NCBI RefSeq assembly: GCF_011927825.1
Contig: NZ_JAATJI010000001.1
Location: 1,302,001 to 1,366,000 of the forward strand
DNA: 64,000 nt
Direction of reading: 5' to 3'
Source of the DNA: Polymorphobacter fuscus
Lineage (GTDB): Bacteria > Pseudomonadota > Alphaproteobacteria > Sphingomonadales > Sphingomonadaceae
The notes under the pieces are model-generated. The model was not told the DNA's origin, did no database searches, and worked only from the letters and a program-made list of their open reading frames with translations. Shown in pieces: positions 42,789-53,486 of this stretch (position 1 is the first letter of the stretch; every line of letters begins with the position of its first letter). The translations under genes were made by a program, and so were the position numbers.

Positions 42789-43896
42789 CCGACCCTGCGA
42801 ACACCCGCCGCGCCACCCGCATCGGATCCAGCGCGAAATGTTCGGCGGCAAGCCCGGCGAACAGTGCACGCAAGTCTGTGGTCGCGGCAAGATCGCGGCC
42901 GTCGAACAGCTTTGCCGGCGCCAGCCCCGGCCAATCGGTGACGACCCGCCCGCCCTTTACCGCACCGCCGGCAACCATCGCGACGCCGCCGGTGCCGTGA
43001 TCGGTGCCGCCGGTGCCGTTCGGCGCCGCGGTGCGGCCGAACTCGGTGGCGGCGATGACGACGGTGTGCGCCCAGTCGGCGCCGAGCCCATCCTTCAGCG
43101 CCGCGATGACCGTGTCGAGCTGCCGCAACTGGGCGTTCAGCCGCCCGGCCTGGCCGCTGTGCGTGTCCCAGCCGTTCAATTCGATCACGGCGATGCGGGC
43201 ACCGTGCGGCTTGGCCAGAAAGGTCGCTGCCAGGCGGCCGAGCCCGGCCGGATTGGCTTTGCCCCGCGCATCGGCGCCCGCAAGGGTGCGGGCCGCGAGC
43301 GCGTCCGACCATAGCCTGTGCAGTTGCGGATCGGCGGCATAGAGCATGCCGGCCCGCGCGAGCAGGTCGTCATCGGCGGTGGCAAGCTGCGACGGCGCAA
43401 AGGCTGTCGCCGTGGCAGTGCCGCGCAGCGCCATCGGCAGTGTCTGCGCGAGCGCAATCGCCGGCTCCCCCGTTGCCGGCAGCAGCGGCAGCAACCGGTT
43501 GAGCCAACCGTCCTTGCGCGCATAGGCTGCCGTACCCCCCGTTTCGAGGACATTCTGGGCGTCGAAATGCGAGCGCTCGCGATAGGGCGAGGCGATGGCG
43601 TGGACGAACAGCGCCTCGCCCCGGGCATAAAGTGCGCCGGTCTGCGCCAGCGCCGGATGCAGGGCGAAATCCGGACCCAGCGGCAGCGGCACCCCGGCAT
43701 CGGGCGGTGGTCCGAAATTGCCGCGCAGCGCCGCATAAGCGGGATCGCCGACCGGCATCACCGCCGCGAGCCCATCCATCGCGCCGCGCAGGATTATGAA
43801 GACCAGCCGCCGGTCGGTGGCAGCGGCAGCGAGCGCCAGCTGCGGCGTCAGCCATGTCGCGGCACCCAATCCGAGGAAAAGCCGGCGGTCGATCAT
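42757..43896 (-). CDS. DUF1501 domain exported protein (Tat-type signal)
   Basis: 379 residues. N-terminus [22 protein letters not shown] looks like a twin-arginine signal (in part [14 protein letters not shown]). The DUF1501 body shows [89 protein letters not shown]: a sulfatase/alkaline-phosphatase-like fold whose function is not established. The gene begins 1 nt after the DUF1800 stop. DUF1501 and DUF1800 genes travel together in many bacteria, so a periplasmic complex is likely. Confidence 0.92.
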   Translation of the reverse strand: MIDRRLFLGLGAATWLTPQLALAAAATDRRLVFIILRGAMDGLAAVMPVGDPAYAALRGNFGPPPDAGVPLPLGPDFALHPALAQTGALYARGEALFVHAIASPYRERSHFDAQNVLETGGTAAYARKDGWLNRLLPLLPATGEPAIALAQTLPMALRGTATATAFAPSQLATADDDLLARAGMLYAADPQLHRLWSDALAARTLAGADARGKANPAGLGRLAATFLAKPHGARIAVIELNGWDTHSGQAGRLNAQLRQLDTVIAALKDGLGADWAHTVVIAATEFGRTAAPNGTGGTDHGTGGVAMVAGGAVKGGRVVTDWPGLAPAKLFDGRDLAATTDLRALFAGLAAEHFALDPMRVARRVFAGSVRPMSGLVRG

Positions 43897-43897
43897 G

Positions 43898-45352
43898 TCA
43901 TCGCCTCAGGAATTCCGGCGCGGCGAGGAGCAGCGCCAGCCCCTGCTGCGGCGACGCGGCGCGGCCGACGGCCTGCGCCGTCGCCGCCGTCAGCACGCCG
44001 GGCAGGATATGCGGCGCGAGCGCGCGGGCATCGATCCGGTCGCCGATCCGCGCCGCAAGGCGACCGGCAACTTCGACCCGGCGCAGCAGCGCATCCGGTG
44101 CGGCCCAGCTGGCGGCGATGTCGTCCCATCCCGCCGGCGAGCCCGACCGCCAGACCTGCTGTCCGAGTTCCGACAAGGCCCCCGCCAGGCGCAGGTCCGG
44201 TGTCGCCGTCGCACCGGTGGCGCGCAGCGCGGAAATCGTCCAGTCCCACGGCGTCTTGAACTTGGGCTGCGCCGGCGCCCACGCCTCGGGCGACGCGACG
44301 AGCACGCGATAGACGGCCATCAGGTCGCCACCGCTGGCAACATGCGCCGCTGCCAGCCGATCGACCAGCGCTGGCGGCGGCACATCGGCAACAAAATGCC
44401 GGGCCAGCTTGGTGGCCAGGTGCCGCGCTGTCGCCGGGTGCACGGCGAGATCGGCGAGCATGGCACGGGCCTGCGCTTCACCCGTGCCGGCATAGCGCTG
44501 ACCCAGCAACTGCCGGGGCCCGGGCTCGTGCCAGCCCGGCTGGAACACAAAGGCACCGTCCGGCGCCGCCTGCCCGGCCGGGCCGCGCACGAAGCCGCCA
44601 ACGCTCCAGCCGGTCAGCGCGCGTGCCATTTCCTGGACATCGGCCTGGCTGTAGCCACTGCCGACGCCGAGCGTGTGCAGTTCCAGGATTTCGCGGCCGA
44701 GATTTTCGTTGAGGCCGGGCTGCCGCGGCGCGCCACGCTGGCGGGCGGCGTCCGCGACCGGGGATTCCGGGCCGATCGCCTGCGCCTGATCGAGATAGAG
44801 CAGCATCGCCGGATGGCGCGCCGCCGCCTGCAACAGGTCGACGAAGCGCCCGGCGATGTGCGGGCGGATGGCTTCGAATTCGAACGGCCCGGCAAGGCCG
44901 GCTGTCTGCAGCTTTTCGATCGACACGGAAAAATGGTTCGACCAGAAATGGACAAGCCGTTCCGGAAACGGTGCCGGTGTCGTCAGTGCAGCAGCGATGC
45001 GGCCATTGACCTGGTCGCCATAGGCGCGCGTGTAGAGCCGGCGCAGTTCCTGCCGCCGATTGGCCTCGTCGGGCGGCGTCGCGCTGGTCGCCGTCGCGGT
45101 GGGGGCGGCCATGGACGCCGCGACCATGTCACGCCGCAGCCTCAGCCGCTGCTGTTCCAGAAAGCTGCGAAAATGCGCCGCCATCTGCGCAGAGCCGGGC
45201 AGCGCGGCAATGGCCGGCGGGCGCGGATCGAAGCGATCGAACTGGGCCAGCAGGTCGGCGCGGGGATCGGCCGGCGGCGGGTCGTCGGCGCGCAAGCCGA
45301 GGCCGAACCGGTTGCCGGCAATTGCGAACGTATCAGGCGACGGGGGAGCCAT
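43898..45352 (-). CDS. DUF1800 domain protein
   Basis: 484 residues. N-terminus FAIAGNRFGLGLRADDPPPADPR is the DUF1800 opening (RFGLG). Core motifs: RLVHFWSNHFSVSIEK, RHPAMLLYLDQAQAIGP, GLNENLGREILELHTLGVG, GYSQADVQEMARALTGWSV, ARHLATKLARHFVAD. No obvious classical signal peptide. The role of the family is not known; it is nearly always paired with DUF1501 as here. It lies directly downstream of ftsZ but is separated from it by a hairpin, so it is probably a separate unit. Confidence 0.92.
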   Translation of the reverse strand: MAPPSPDTFAIAGNRFGLGLRADDPPPADPRADLLAQFDRFDPRPPAIAALPGSAQMAAHFRSFLEQQRLRLRRDMVAASMAAPTATATSATPPDEANRRQELRRLYTRAYGDQVNGRIAAALTTPAPFPERLVHFWSNHFSVSIEKLQTAGLAGPFEFEAIRPHIAGRFVDLLQAAARHPAMLLYLDQAQAIGPESPVADAARQRGAPRQPGLNENLGREILELHTLGVGSGYSQADVQEMARALTGWSVGGFVRGPAGQAAPDGAFVFQPGWHEPGPRQLLGQRYAGTGEAQARAMLADLAVHPATARHLATKLARHFVADVPPPALVDRLAAAHVASGGDLMAVYRVLVASPEAWAPAQPKFKTPWDWTISALRATGATATPDLRLAGALSELGQQVWRSGSPAGWDDIAASWAAPDALLRRVEVAGRLAARIGDRIDARALAPHILPGVLTAATAQAVGRAASPQQGLALLLAAPEFLRR

Positions 45353-45381
45353 GATGACCTTACGCCCCCGAAGGCAGGAAA

Positions 45382-45401
45382 CCCCCGGCCAAGGCCGGGG
45401 G
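45382..45401 (-). terminator. Probable terminator of the dcw cluster (after ftsZ)
   Basis: A perfect 9-bp stem (CCCCCGGCC and complement) with a 2-nt loop, 10 nt past the ftsZ stop, followed on the minus strand by a short TTT. The weak T-run leaves some read-through into the DUF1800 gene possible. Confidence 0.6.
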
Positions 45402-45410
45402 GTCAGGCGA

Positions 45411-46841
45411 TCAGTTGTTGACCTGGCGCTTGAAGAACGGCGGGATGTCGACGTCGGATGCCGCCGGCGGCGTCGGTTCGGGCGCCAGCGTCGGGGTCGG
45501 TGCCGGACGGGCTTTGGGACCGCGCGACATATTCAGCATCTTTTCGAACAGCGACATCGGCCGTTCTTCCTCGACGGCGACCGGGGGTGCGATCGGCACG
45601 ACGACGGGAGCAACCGGCTCGGGAACCGGCGCCGCAACCTCGTCCTCGTCGATGCGCTCGGCAACGACACCCAGGTCCATCTCGACCGGCTCGGGCACAA
45701 CGTCCGCAACGGGCTCGGTCACGGCGGCGGCAACAGGTTCCGGCACCGATACCGCGGGGGTTGTCGCCGGGGCGGCGGCAGCAACGGGCGGCATCGTGAA
45801 GATGCTCGGCTGCGCGGCAAAGCCCGAATCCACCCGGGGGCGCGACGCCGGTGCCGGTGCGGGCGCCGCCGCGCGCGTCGCGGCGTCGATGCCGGTGGCG
45901 ACGACGGAGACGCGCATGATGCCATCGAGGTTCTTGTTGAACGCCGATCCGACGATAATGTTGGCTTCGGGGTCGACCATGTCGCGGATATAGGTCGCGG
46001 CCTCGTCGACCTCCATCAGGCGCAGATCCTCGCCGCCGGTGATGTTGATGATGACACCCTTGGCACCGCGCATCGAAACTTCATCGAGCAGCGGGTTGGC
46101 GATGGCCTTTTCAGCGGCTTCGAGCGCGCGGCGCTCGCCGGTCGCTTCGCCCGTCCCCATCATCGCCTTGCCCATTTCGGACATGACGGTGCGGATGTCG
46201 GCGAAATCGAGGTTGATGAGGCCCGGCATGATCATCAGGTCGGTGATGCCGCGCACGCCCTGGTGCAGCACCTGGTCGGCCATGGCGAACGCGTCCTTGA
46301 AGGTCGTGTTGGCGTTGGCGATGAGGAACAAATTCTGGTTGGGGATGATGATCAGCGTGTCGACATGCTTTTGCAGCTCGGCAATGCCTTCCTCGGCGGC
46401 GCGCATGCGCTTGTTGCCTTCGAAGGTGAAGGGCTTGGTGACGACGCCGACGGTAAGGATGCCCTTTTCGCGCGCGGCGCGGGCGACCACCGGGGCGGCG
46501 CCGGTGCCGGTACCGCCGCCCATGCCGGCGGCGATGAAGCACATGTGCGCGCCTTCGAGGCTGGTTTCGAGCTGGTCGAGCGTTTCTTCCGCCGCTGCCC
46601 GCCCGATCTCCGGCCGGGCGCCGGCGCCCAACCCCTGCGTGATCTTCATGCCGAGCTGGATGCGCGTTTCGGCCTTGCTGGCGGCCAGCGACTGGGCGTC
46701 GGTGTTGGCGACGATGAAGTCGACACCCTGAAGATCGGCGGCGATCATGTTCGCCACCGCGTTACAGCCGGCGCCGCCGACCCCGACAACGGTGATCCGC
46801 GGCTTCAGCTCGGTCAGTTCGGGACGTTCGAATTCCAGCAT
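45411..46841 (-). CDS. ftsZ: Cell division protein FtsZ
   Basis: 476 residues. Tubulin-like GTPase forming the Z ring. G-box GGGTGTG at 108-114, NTDAQSL near 46-52, T7 loop region [13 protein letters not shown], and [13 protein letters not shown]. Residues about 325-455 form a long Pro/Val/Ala/Glu linker, longer than in E. coli but common in Alphaproteobacteria. The C-terminal conserved peptide DIPPFFKRQ (about 463-471) binds FtsA and others. Ribosome site GGGGAGA 7 nt before the ATG. Last dcw gene, 57 nt after ftsA. Confidence 0.98.
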   Translation of the reverse strand: MLEFERPELTELKPRITVVGVGGAGCNAVANMIAADLQGVDFIVANTDAQSLAASKAETRIQLGMKITQGLGAGARPEIGRAAAEETLDQLETSLEGAHMCFIAAGMGGGTGTGAAPVVARAAREKGILTVGVVTKPFTFEGNKRMRAAEEGIAELQKHVDTLIIIPNQNLFLIANANTTFKDAFAMADQVLHQGVRGITDLMIMPGLINLDFADIRTVMSEMGKAMMGTGEATGERRALEAAEKAIANPLLDEVSMRGAKGVIINITGGEDLRLMEVDEAATYIRDMVDPEANIIVGSAFNKNLDGIMRVSVVATGIDAATRAAAPAPAPASRPRVDSGFAAQPSIFTMPPVAAAAPATTPAVSVPEPVAAAVTEPVADVVPEPVEMDLGVVAERIDEDEVAAPVPEPVAPVVVPIAPPVAVEEERPMSLFEKMLNMSRGPKARPAPTPTLAPEPTPPAASDVDIPPFFKRQVNN

Positions 46842-46867
46842 CTCGTGTCTCCCCTTCAGGGTTGCAT

Positions 46868-46873
46868 ACTATA
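46868..46873 (-). promoter_or_regulatory. Possible -10 element of an ftsZ-proximal promoter
   Basis: TATAGT on the minus strand lies in a short AT-rich patch (CTTATATAGTATGC) in the ftsA-ftsZ gap, 27 nt before the ftsZ ATG. No convincing -35 is seen 16-18 nt upstream, so this is tentative. Confidence 0.3.
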
Positions 46874-46898
46874 TAAGCGATTCATGTTCCAAGCGGGA

Positions 46899-48179
46899 TC
46901 ACAGGCTGCCCCGTAGTTTTTCGATCATTTGCGCCAGACGCCCGCCGCTGCGCGTCGAACTGGGCAAGGCCGGCGCATGCCAGACGTCGGGGACCTCGTT
47001 GGCCGCGAACAGCACCAGCCCGGCCAGCGTCGCAAAGGCCGGCCCGCCCTGCGCCGGCGGCAGCCCGGTCAGCCCGCGCGGCCGGCCGATGCGGACGTTG
47101 CGGTTGAGCGCGCCGGCGGCGAAATCGGCGATGGCGCGCAGTTCGGCCCCGCCGCCGGTCAGCACCACCTGCCGCGCCTGCGGACCGACAAAACCGAGCA
47201 TGTCGAGCTTGATCGCCACTTCGCGGAACAAGAGGTCGAGCCGGTGGCGAATGACGCCGATGATCTGCGCCTTGGGCACGCGGGTCGGTTCGGCCATGCC
47301 ATCGTCGGTCATCGGCGGCACTTCGACGGCGTCGTGATTGTCCTTGGGCACGGTCACGGCGGCGCCATCGAGCGCCTTCAACCGCTCGGCGTGGCTGCGG
47401 CGCGTGGAAAAGGCAGCGGCAAGGTCGTTGGTGATGTCGTGCGCGCCCATCGGAATGGCGGCGACGCCGACGAGCATGCCGAACATGTGGACGGCGATGG
47501 TCGTCACCCCGGCGCCGATCTCGATCAGCGCGACGCCCAGTTCGCGTTCCTCGCGCTCCAGCGTCGACAGGCTGGCGGCGAGCGGCGAGGCAACGAGCGA
47601 CTTCAGCCCGATATGGGCGTTGCGAATGGCACGATCGAGGTTCTTCAGCGGCGGCGTGTCGGCGGTGACGACATGGATGTCCATGCCCAGCCGGTCGGCA
47701 TGAAAACCGAGCGGGCTTTCCACCCCCGGTTGCCCATCGAGCGCGTAAAGCGCCGGCTGGGCGTGGACGACGGTACGGCTGCCGGGGTTGATCCGGGCGC
47801 GGCCGGCCTCGCGCAGCGTCACCATGTCGGCGGCGGTGATGCTGGCCCCGGCGATGTCGATCTCGGCCGTGGCGACATCGCTGCCCAGATTGCCCGCCGA
47901 GATGGAGGCATAGACATATTCGACCTGCACCCCGGCGGCGCGTTCGGCCTGGTCCATGGCGCCGCGAATGGCGGCTTCGGTGCGTTCGAAATCGGTGACC
48001 AGGCCGCGACGCAAGCCGGCACAGGGCTTCTGGCCGGTGCCGATGACGCGCGGTTCCCCGTCGGGCCCGGCAATGGCGATCAGCGCCGCGACCTTGGAGG
48101 TGCCGACATCGAGGACGGCGATGGTGCGTTCCCCGCCGCGCGGCGGCAGCAGTGGCACCTTGGGGGTGAGGATGGCCAT
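46899..48179 (-). CDS. ftsA: Cell division protein FtsA
   Basis: 426 residues, actin-like ATPase that tethers FtsZ to the membrane. Phosphate-1 motif VLDVGTSKVAALIA, 1C (SHS2-like) insertion near 85-165, phosphate-2 motif LIEIGAGVTTIAVHM, adenosine motif VVLTGGGAELRAIADFA. The last residues RLAQMIEKLRGSL form the amphipathic membrane-targeting helix. It starts 28 nt after ftsQ. Confidence 0.97.
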   Translation of the reverse strand: MAILTPKVPLLPPRGGERTIAVLDVGTSKVAALIAIAGPDGEPRVIGTGQKPCAGLRRGLVTDFERTEAAIRGAMDQAERAAGVQVEYVYASISAGNLGSDVATAEIDIAGASITAADMVTLREAGRARINPGSRTVVHAQPALYALDGQPGVESPLGFHADRLGMDIHVVTADTPPLKNLDRAIRNAHIGLKSLVASPLAASLSTLEREERELGVALIEIGAGVTTIAVHMFGMLVGVAAIPMGAHDITNDLAAAFSTRRSHAERLKALDGAAVTVPKDNHDAVEVPPMTDDGMAEPTRVPKAQIIGVIRHRLDLLFREVAIKLDMLGFVGPQARQVVLTGGGAELRAIADFAAGALNRNVRIGRPRGLTGLPPAQGGPAFATLAGLVLFAANEVPDVWHAPALPSSTRSGGRLAQMIEKLRGSL

Positions 48180-48207
48180 GGGTCAGGTCATTTCCATCGG
48201 GGGGGCG

Positions 48208-49137
48208 TCATATCGTCAACGGCTTTGCCTTGGCAGCCGCGGCCGCCTTTGCGGCCTTGGCATTGGCGTCGAGCGCATCCTTGACCGCCGCACCGCCGAC
48301 AATCATGCGACCAGGCAGGCGCATGTCGAAGCGTTCGAAGCGACGGCCGAGCAGCCCGGACCCGTCCGCACCGCCTGCCGACCCCTGGTCGAGGCGGGCG
48401 AATGTCGCCAGGGCATGGCCGGCCGCCGCCGGCGTATCGGGCAGCGACAGCGTCTCCCCGGTCTTGAACTTCAGGTCCCAGCGGCGGCCGCCGACCAGCA
48501 CCGCGGCATCGACCTTGGGCGCCAAAGTCGGCGCCGTTGCCGCCAGGGTCAGGAACTCGCGCACCCGGGTGTTGGCGCCGGGCCCGACCACGAGGGGCAG
48601 GTTGGCGAAACGTTCGAGCCGATCGTGCGTCAAGGTCACGCCGCTGATGTCGATCACCTGCAGGCGCCGGCGATGCTGCCACAGCGCCACCGGGCGGCGT
48701 TCGGTAATGGCAATGGCGAGCGTATCGGGAAGCCGGCGGCTGACGCTGGCGTCGGCCACCCAGGGCAGGTTGCGCAAACGGTCGCGAATGGCGCCGAGAT
48801 CGCTGGTCAGCATGGCGTTGTCCCGACCCGGGAGTGCCGCCTGATAGACCGGCAACAGTGCCAGTTCGCGGGTGCCGGTGACTTCGACATGGCGGATTTC
48901 AAGGCCGGCAACCGCGCTCTGGCGGACGATTTCCTCGCCGGCGCGCGTCCAGACGCCCATCAGGCCGGCAACCACGATGCCCGCAAGCGCCGCCAGCACG
49001 CCGACGGTGATGGCGACGTTGCGGCGCAGGGCCGGCCGGCTGACCGGCAACGCGACGGTGGCCGGCCGCGGCGCCGGGCGCGCGACGGGTTTGCGTACTG
49101 GTGCCTTCGCACCGCGTTTGAGGACGGTCGTCGTCAT
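48208..49137 (-). CDS. ftsQ: Cell division protein FtsQ
   Basis: 309 residues. Basic Ala/Pro-rich cytoplasmic tail of about 40 residues, one TM helix (VAITVGVLAALAGIVVAGLM), then the POTRA domain (LEIRHVEVTGTREL) and beta domain (LPWVADASVSRRLPDTLAIAITERRPVALW). It links early and late divisome proteins. An Ala/Lys-rich C-terminal extension (AAKAAAAAKAKP) is an unusual low-complexity ending. ATGA overlap with ddl. Confidence 0.95.
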   Translation of the reverse strand: MTTTVLKRGAKAPVRKPVARPAPRPATVALPVSRPALRRNVAITVGVLAALAGIVVAGLMGVWTRAGEEIVRQSAVAGLEIRHVEVTGTRELALLPVYQAALPGRDNAMLTSDLGAIRDRLRNLPWVADASVSRRLPDTLAIAITERRPVALWQHRRRLQVIDISGVTLTHDRLERFANLPLVVGPGANTRVREFLTLAATAPTLAPKVDAAVLVGGRRWDLKFKTGETLSLPDTPAAAGHALATFARLDQGSAGGADGSGLLGRRFERFDMRLPGRMIVGGAAVKDALDANAKAAKAAAAAKAKPLTI

Positions 49138-50045
49138 TCGAGCGCCGCGTCGATCAGTCGTTGGACAAGCATTTCATACGAGATGCCGCGATATTTCGCC
49201 TGTTCGGGGACCAGGCTGAGCGGTGTCATTCCGGGCTGGGTATTGACCTCGAGCAGATAGAGCCCCGCCTCCCCCTGGTCCGGGTCCCAGCGGAAGTCCG
49301 ATCGCGACGTGCCCTTGCAGCCGAGCGCGCGATGGGCAGCCAGCGCCATGTCGAGGCAGGCGGCGGTGATCTGTGCAGGCAGGTCGGCGGGGCATTGGTG
49401 CCGGGTCAGGCCATCGGTGTATTTGGCGTCATAATCGTAAAAGCCGGTCGTCGGGATCAGTTCGGTCACCGCCAGCGCTTCGTCGCCCAGGATGGCGACG
49501 GTCAGTTCCTTGCCGGCGATGAAGGGCTCGGCGAGCAGCGTCGCAAAGGCCTGCCAGGGGCCCGCGACAGCACGGCCGATGGGGTTGCCGTAATTGGAGG
49601 CATCGGTCACGATGGCGACGCCGACCGAGGACCCCTCGTTGACCGGCTTGAGGACATAGGGCCGCGGCAGCGGATCCTGCACAAACAGCGCTTCCGAGGC
49701 GACCATCACGCCTTCGGGCATGCGCACGCCCTGCGGCACCAGGATGCGCTTGGTCAGTTCCTTGTCGATGGCGATGGCCGAGGTGGTGACTCCGCTGTGG
49801 GTGTAGCGCAGCCCGAGAATGTCCATCAGCCCCTGGATGCTGCCGTCTTCCCCCGGTGTGCCGTGCAATGCGTTGAACACCACATCGGGTGCGGCCGCCG
49901 TCAACGCGGCGGCGACGTCGCGGTCCATGTCGATCTCGGTCACGTCATGGCCCAGGGCGCGGCAGGCGGCAGCAATGCCGCGACCCGATGTCAGCGACAC
50001 TTCGCGTTCGGCGGACCAGCCGCCCATCAGCACCGCGACCTTCAC
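49134..50045 (-). CDS. ddl: D-alanine--D-alanine ligase
   Basis: 303 residues, ATP-grasp enzyme that makes D-Ala-D-Ala for the MurF step. AVLMGGWSAEREVSLTSG, VFNALHGTPGEDGSIQGLMDILG, LPRPYVLKPVNEGSSVGV, GKELTVAILGD, LGCKGTSRSDFRW and LLEVNTQPGMTPLSLVPEQA are the usual blocks. The start is GTG at 50045, overlapping the murB stop (GTGA); no ATG lies near the conserved N-terminus. Confidence 0.97.
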   Translation of the reverse strand: MKVAVLMGGWSAEREVSLTSGRGIAAACRALGHDVTEIDMDRDVAAALTAAAPDVVFNALHGTPGEDGSIQGLMDILGLRYTHSGVTTSAIAIDKELTKRILVPQGVRMPEGVMVASEALFVQDPLPRPYVLKPVNEGSSVGVAIVTDASNYGNPIGRAVAGPWQAFATLLAEPFIAGKELTVAILGDEALAVTELIPTTGFYDYDAKYTDGLTRHQCPADLPAQITAACLDMALAAHRALGCKGTSRSDFRWDPDQGEAGLYLLEVNTQPGMTPLSLVPEQAKYRGISYEMLVQRLIDAALE

Positions 50046-50953
50046 AGCTTGACCCCTACCCGCTCGATTTCCCATTCCAGATCGACCCCCGACTGCGCCT
50101 TTACCCGGGCGCGGACTTCGTCGCCCAACGCCTCGATATCGGCGCTGGTGGCGTCGCCGGTGTTGATAAGGAAATTGGTGTGTTTTTCGCTGACCTGGGC
50201 GCCGCCGATCGTCAGCCCGCGGCACCCTGCGGCATCGACGAGCTGCCAGGCCTTGTGGCCCATGGGGTTCTTGAAGGTCGACCCGCCGGTGCGTGAACGC
50301 AGCGGCTGCGACGCTTCGCGTTCGGCGGCGATCCGGTCCATTTCGGCGCCGATGACCGCCTTGTCACCGGGCGTGCCGCGGAACAGCGCCTCGACGACGA
50401 TATCGCCGGGGGGCAGTGCCGAATGGCGGTAGCGGAAGCCGAAATCGCCGGCGGGGAGCGTTTCGATGGTGCCGTCGCGGCGGACGACGGTGGCCTCGAC
50501 AAGGATGTCGGCGACATCGCGGCCATAGGCGCCGGCGTTCATCCGCACCGCGCCGCCGGCCGTGCCGGGGATGCCGCGCAGGAATTCGAGGCCAGCCAGC
50601 GACGCATCGCGCGCGGCGCTGGCGACGGTGATGCCCATGGCGGCCGCACCGGCACGGATGTGCACGCCTTCGATCGCGACCCTGGCGAAGGATTTGGGCA
50701 GTCGGATGGTGACGCCGGGCAAGCCGCCGTCGCGGACGATCAGGTTGGAGCCGACGCCGACGGGAAACACCGGCACCGCCGGATCGAGCGCTGCGAGAAA
50801 TTGCGCGAGGTCAGCGACGTCGCGCGGCCGCACCAGCCATTGCGCCGCGCCGCCGGTGCGGAACCAGATGAAATCGGCAAAGGACGCGTCGGGTTCGGTG
50901 CTGCCGGCAAGTGGCGGCAGCGCACGGGGCGACAAGACGTCCGCAGCCGTCAT
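50042..50953 (-). CDS. murB: UDP-N-acetylenolpyruvoylglucosamine reductase MurB
   Basis: 303 residues, FAD enzyme reducing UDP-GlcNAc-enolpyruvate to UDP-MurNAc. FAD-binding [57 protein letters not shown]; the catalytic Ser is in [13 protein letters not shown]. It follows the shorter (type II-like) layout. ATG at 50953 overlaps the murC stop (ATGA); frames upstream are shadow. Confidence 0.96.
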   Translation of the reverse strand: MTAADVLSPRALPPLAGSTEPDASFADFIWFRTGGAAQWLVRPRDVADLAQFLAALDPAVPVFPVGVGSNLIVRDGGLPGVTIRLPKSFARVAIEGVHIRAGAAAMGITVASAARDASLAGLEFLRGIPGTAGGAVRMNAGAYGRDVADILVEATVVRRDGTIETLPAGDFGFRYRHSALPPGDIVVEALFRGTPGDKAVIGAEMDRIAAEREASQPLRSRTGGSTFKNPMGHKAWQLVDAAGCRGLTIGGAQVSEKHTNFLINTGDATSADIEALGDEVRARVKAQSGVDLEWEIERVGVKL

Positions 50954-52377
50954 CCGTCGCGCGCCTTGCCGATGGCGTCGGCGAGGCCAGCCGCCCATTT
51001 GGTGATGTCGCCGGCGCCGAGACAGACGACAAGATCGCCGGGCTGGGCATCGATCGCCAGTTGGCGCGCCAGTTCGTCGGCGCCGGCGACGGCGCTGGCG
51101 GCGCGGTGGCCGGCGCCCTGCAGGCCCGACACCAGCGCGGCGGCATCGACGCCGTCGATCGCCGCTTCGCCGGCGGCATAGACCGGGGCGACATAGACCG
51201 CGTCGGCGTCGTTGAAGGCGCCCTGGAATTCGGCCATCAGGTCGCGCAGCCGCGTGAAACGGTGCGGCTGCACCACAGCGAGCACGCGGCCGACGCCGAC
51301 GCCTTCGCGCGCTGCCGCCAGCACGGCGCGGATTTCCACGGGATGATGGCCGTAATCGTCGATGATCGTCACGCCGCCGGTCTCGCCGACCTTCGTGAAA
51401 CGCCGCTTGACCCCGCCGAAGCGCGCGAAACCATCGCGGATGGCGTCGTCGCCGATGCCGAGCTCGACCGCCACCGCAACCGCCGCCAGCGCGTTCTGCA
51501 CATTGTGACGGCCGGGCATCGGCAGCATCAGCGCCTCGATCCGCCGCGACCCGTCGCGCAGCCGCACCGTCACGTCGAAGCGGTTGCCGCCCGGCACCGG
51601 CGTCACATCATCGCCGCGCACATCGGCGGTGGCGGAAAAGCCATAGGTGATGATGCGGCGGTCGGGGACGCGCGACAGCAGCGCCTGCACTTCGGGGTGG
51701 TCGATGCACAGCACGCCGGCGCCGTAGAAGGGCACGGCGTTGACGAACTGGCGAAAGCCTTCGCGGACCTTGTCGAAATCCCCCCAATGGTCGAGATGTT
51801 CGGGGTCGATATTGGTGACGATGCCGATGGTGCCGCCCAGTCGCAGGAAGCTGCCGTCGCTTTCATCGGCTTCCACCACCATCCATTCGCCTTCGCCGAG
51901 CCGGGCGTTCGAACCATAGGTGTTGATGATGCCGCCGTTGATGACGGTGGGGTCGAGGTTGCCCGCATCGAGCAACGCCGCCACCATCGACGTCGTCGTC
52001 GTCTTGCCATGGGTGCCCGCCACCGCGACGCAGGACTTCAGCCGCATCAGCTCGGCGAGCATTTCGGCACGGCGCACGATCGGGATGCGCTTCGCCTGCG
52101 CCGCGACGACTTCGGGATTGTCGCGGCGGATCGCTGTCGAGGTGACGACCACGGCGGCGTCGGCCACATTGGCAGCGTCCTGGCCGATGAAGACCTTGAT
52201 GCCCTTTTCGCGCAGCCCGGCGATGACATAGCCTTCGGCGCTGTCCGAGCCCTGCACGGTGAAGCCCAGGTTGGCCATCACTTCGGCGATGCCCGACATG
52301 CCGATGCCGCCGATGCCGATGAAGTGAATGATGCCGATATCGGTGCGGAAGCCCGAGGCTTTGCCGGCGACGTTCAT
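50950..52377 (-). CDS. murC: UDP-N-acetylmuramate--L-alanine ligase MurC
   Basis: 475 residues, Mur ligase. N-terminal Rossmann domain [17 protein letters not shown]-loop [49 protein letters not shown]-terminal [13 protein letters not shown]. It adds L-Ala to UDP-MurNAc. Flanked by ATGA overlaps with murG and murB. Confidence 0.97.
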   Translation of the reverse strand: MNVAGKASGFRTDIGIIHFIGIGGIGMSGIAEVMANLGFTVQGSDSAEGYVIAGLREKGIKVFIGQDAANVADAAVVVTSTAIRRDNPEVVAAQAKRIPIVRRAEMLAELMRLKSCVAVAGTHGKTTTTSMVAALLDAGNLDPTVINGGIINTYGSNARLGEGEWMVVEADESDGSFLRLGGTIGIVTNIDPEHLDHWGDFDKVREGFRQFVNAVPFYGAGVLCIDHPEVQALLSRVPDRRIITYGFSATADVRGDDVTPVPGGNRFDVTVRLRDGSRRIEALMLPMPGRHNVQNALAAVAVAVELGIGDDAIRDGFARFGGVKRRFTKVGETGGVTIIDDYGHHPVEIRAVLAAAREGVGVGRVLAVVQPHRFTRLRDLMAEFQGAFNDADAVYVAPVYAAGEAAIDGVDAAALVSGLQGAGHRAASAVAGADELARQLAIDAQPGDLVVCLGAGDITKWAAGLADAIGKARDG

Positions 52378-53486
52378 GAGCGGGTTCCGGTGGGAGGAGG
52401 GTTGTCGCCGATGGCGATGACGAGGTCGGCGAGCCGCGCCGCCGCATCGGGGTGACCGACGCTGCGCGCGCCGGCGGCCGCAAGGCCGAGCGCTTTCGGG
52501 TGCCCGAGCCAGTCGGTCAAGGCCTGCGCGAGCCGTTCTGCGGTGAACTGCGGCTGGGGGATGACGACCGCCCCGCCGGCGGCGGCGAGCGCCCGGGCAT
52601 TGTCGGTCTGATGGTCGTCGGTCGCGATCGGCAGCGGCACCAGAATCGCCGGACGGCCGGCGACGGCGAGTTCGGCCACCGTCGATGCCCCCGAACGGGC
52701 GATGACGACATGGGCAGCGGCGATGGCGCGCGGCAGATCGGGGAAATAGGCGCGGATGTCGGCGGCGACGCCGGCGCCGGCATAGGTGGCGCCGACCATC
52801 GCCGCATCCTCGTCGCGGCCCTGGTGGACGACATGGAGGCGGGCCCGCAGCGCCTCGGGCAGCAGCGCGACGGCGGCGGGGACGATGGTGTTGAGGATCG
52901 CGGCGCCCTGGCTGCCGCCGGTGACGAGCAGATGCAGATCGGCCGCATCGGCATCGAACGGCACGGCGCGGGCGGCGATGACATCGGCGCGCACCGGGTT
53001 GCCGGTCATCACCGTCTTGCCGGCCCAGCCGGCATCGAGCCGGCGGACGCTGGCATAGCTGGTGGCGATGCGGGCGACCCGCGGCGCCAGGAAGCGGTTG
53101 ACGCGGCCGAGGACGGCGTTCTGTTCATGGACAAGGCTCGGCAGCCGCAGCGACAGCGCCGCCAGCAGCGACGGCAGCGCCGGATAGCCACCGAAGCCGA
53201 TGATGGCGGCGGGCTTCAAATCGCGGAACAGTGCCCGCGCCGCGCTGCGGCCGCGCCAGATGCTCAGCGCCACGGCAGGCAATGTCTTCCACCCCGATCG
53301 CCCCGGCGAGCCGCTGTCGACGACGGTGCGCGGCACGCCGTCGAACAGGCCGGGAAAACGCAGGCCGCGGGCATCGGTGACCAGGTGCACGGCAGCCCCC
53401 CGGGCGCGCAATTCCTGCGCCAGCACATGCGCCGGCACCATGTGCCCGCCGGTGCCGCCCGCCGCGAGGACATAGAGCGCCGTCAT
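52374..53486 (-). CDS. murG: UDP-GlcNAc:lipid I N-acetylglucosaminyltransferase MurG
   Basis: 370 residues, peripheral membrane GT28 enzyme completing lipid II. N-terminal [69 protein letters not shown] and [22 protein letters not shown]. Start at 53486 overlaps the ftsW stop by ATGA. Confidence 0.97.
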   Translation of the reverse strand: MTALYVLAAGGTGGHMVPAHVLAQELRARGAAVHLVTDARGLRFPGLFDGVPRTVVDSGSPGRSGWKTLPAVALSIWRGRSAARALFRDLKPAAIIGFGGYPALPSLLAALSLRLPSLVHEQNAVLGRVNRFLAPRVARIATSYASVRRLDAGWAGKTVMTGNPVRADVIAARAVPFDADAADLHLLVTGGSQGAAILNTIVPAAVALLPEALRARLHVVHQGRDEDAAMVGATYAGAGVAADIRAYFPDLPRAIAAAHVVIARSGASTVAELAVAGRPAILVPLPIATDDHQTDNARALAAAGGAVVIPQPQFTAERLAQALTDWLGHPKALGLAAAGARSVGHPDAAARLADLVIAIGDNPPPTGTRS

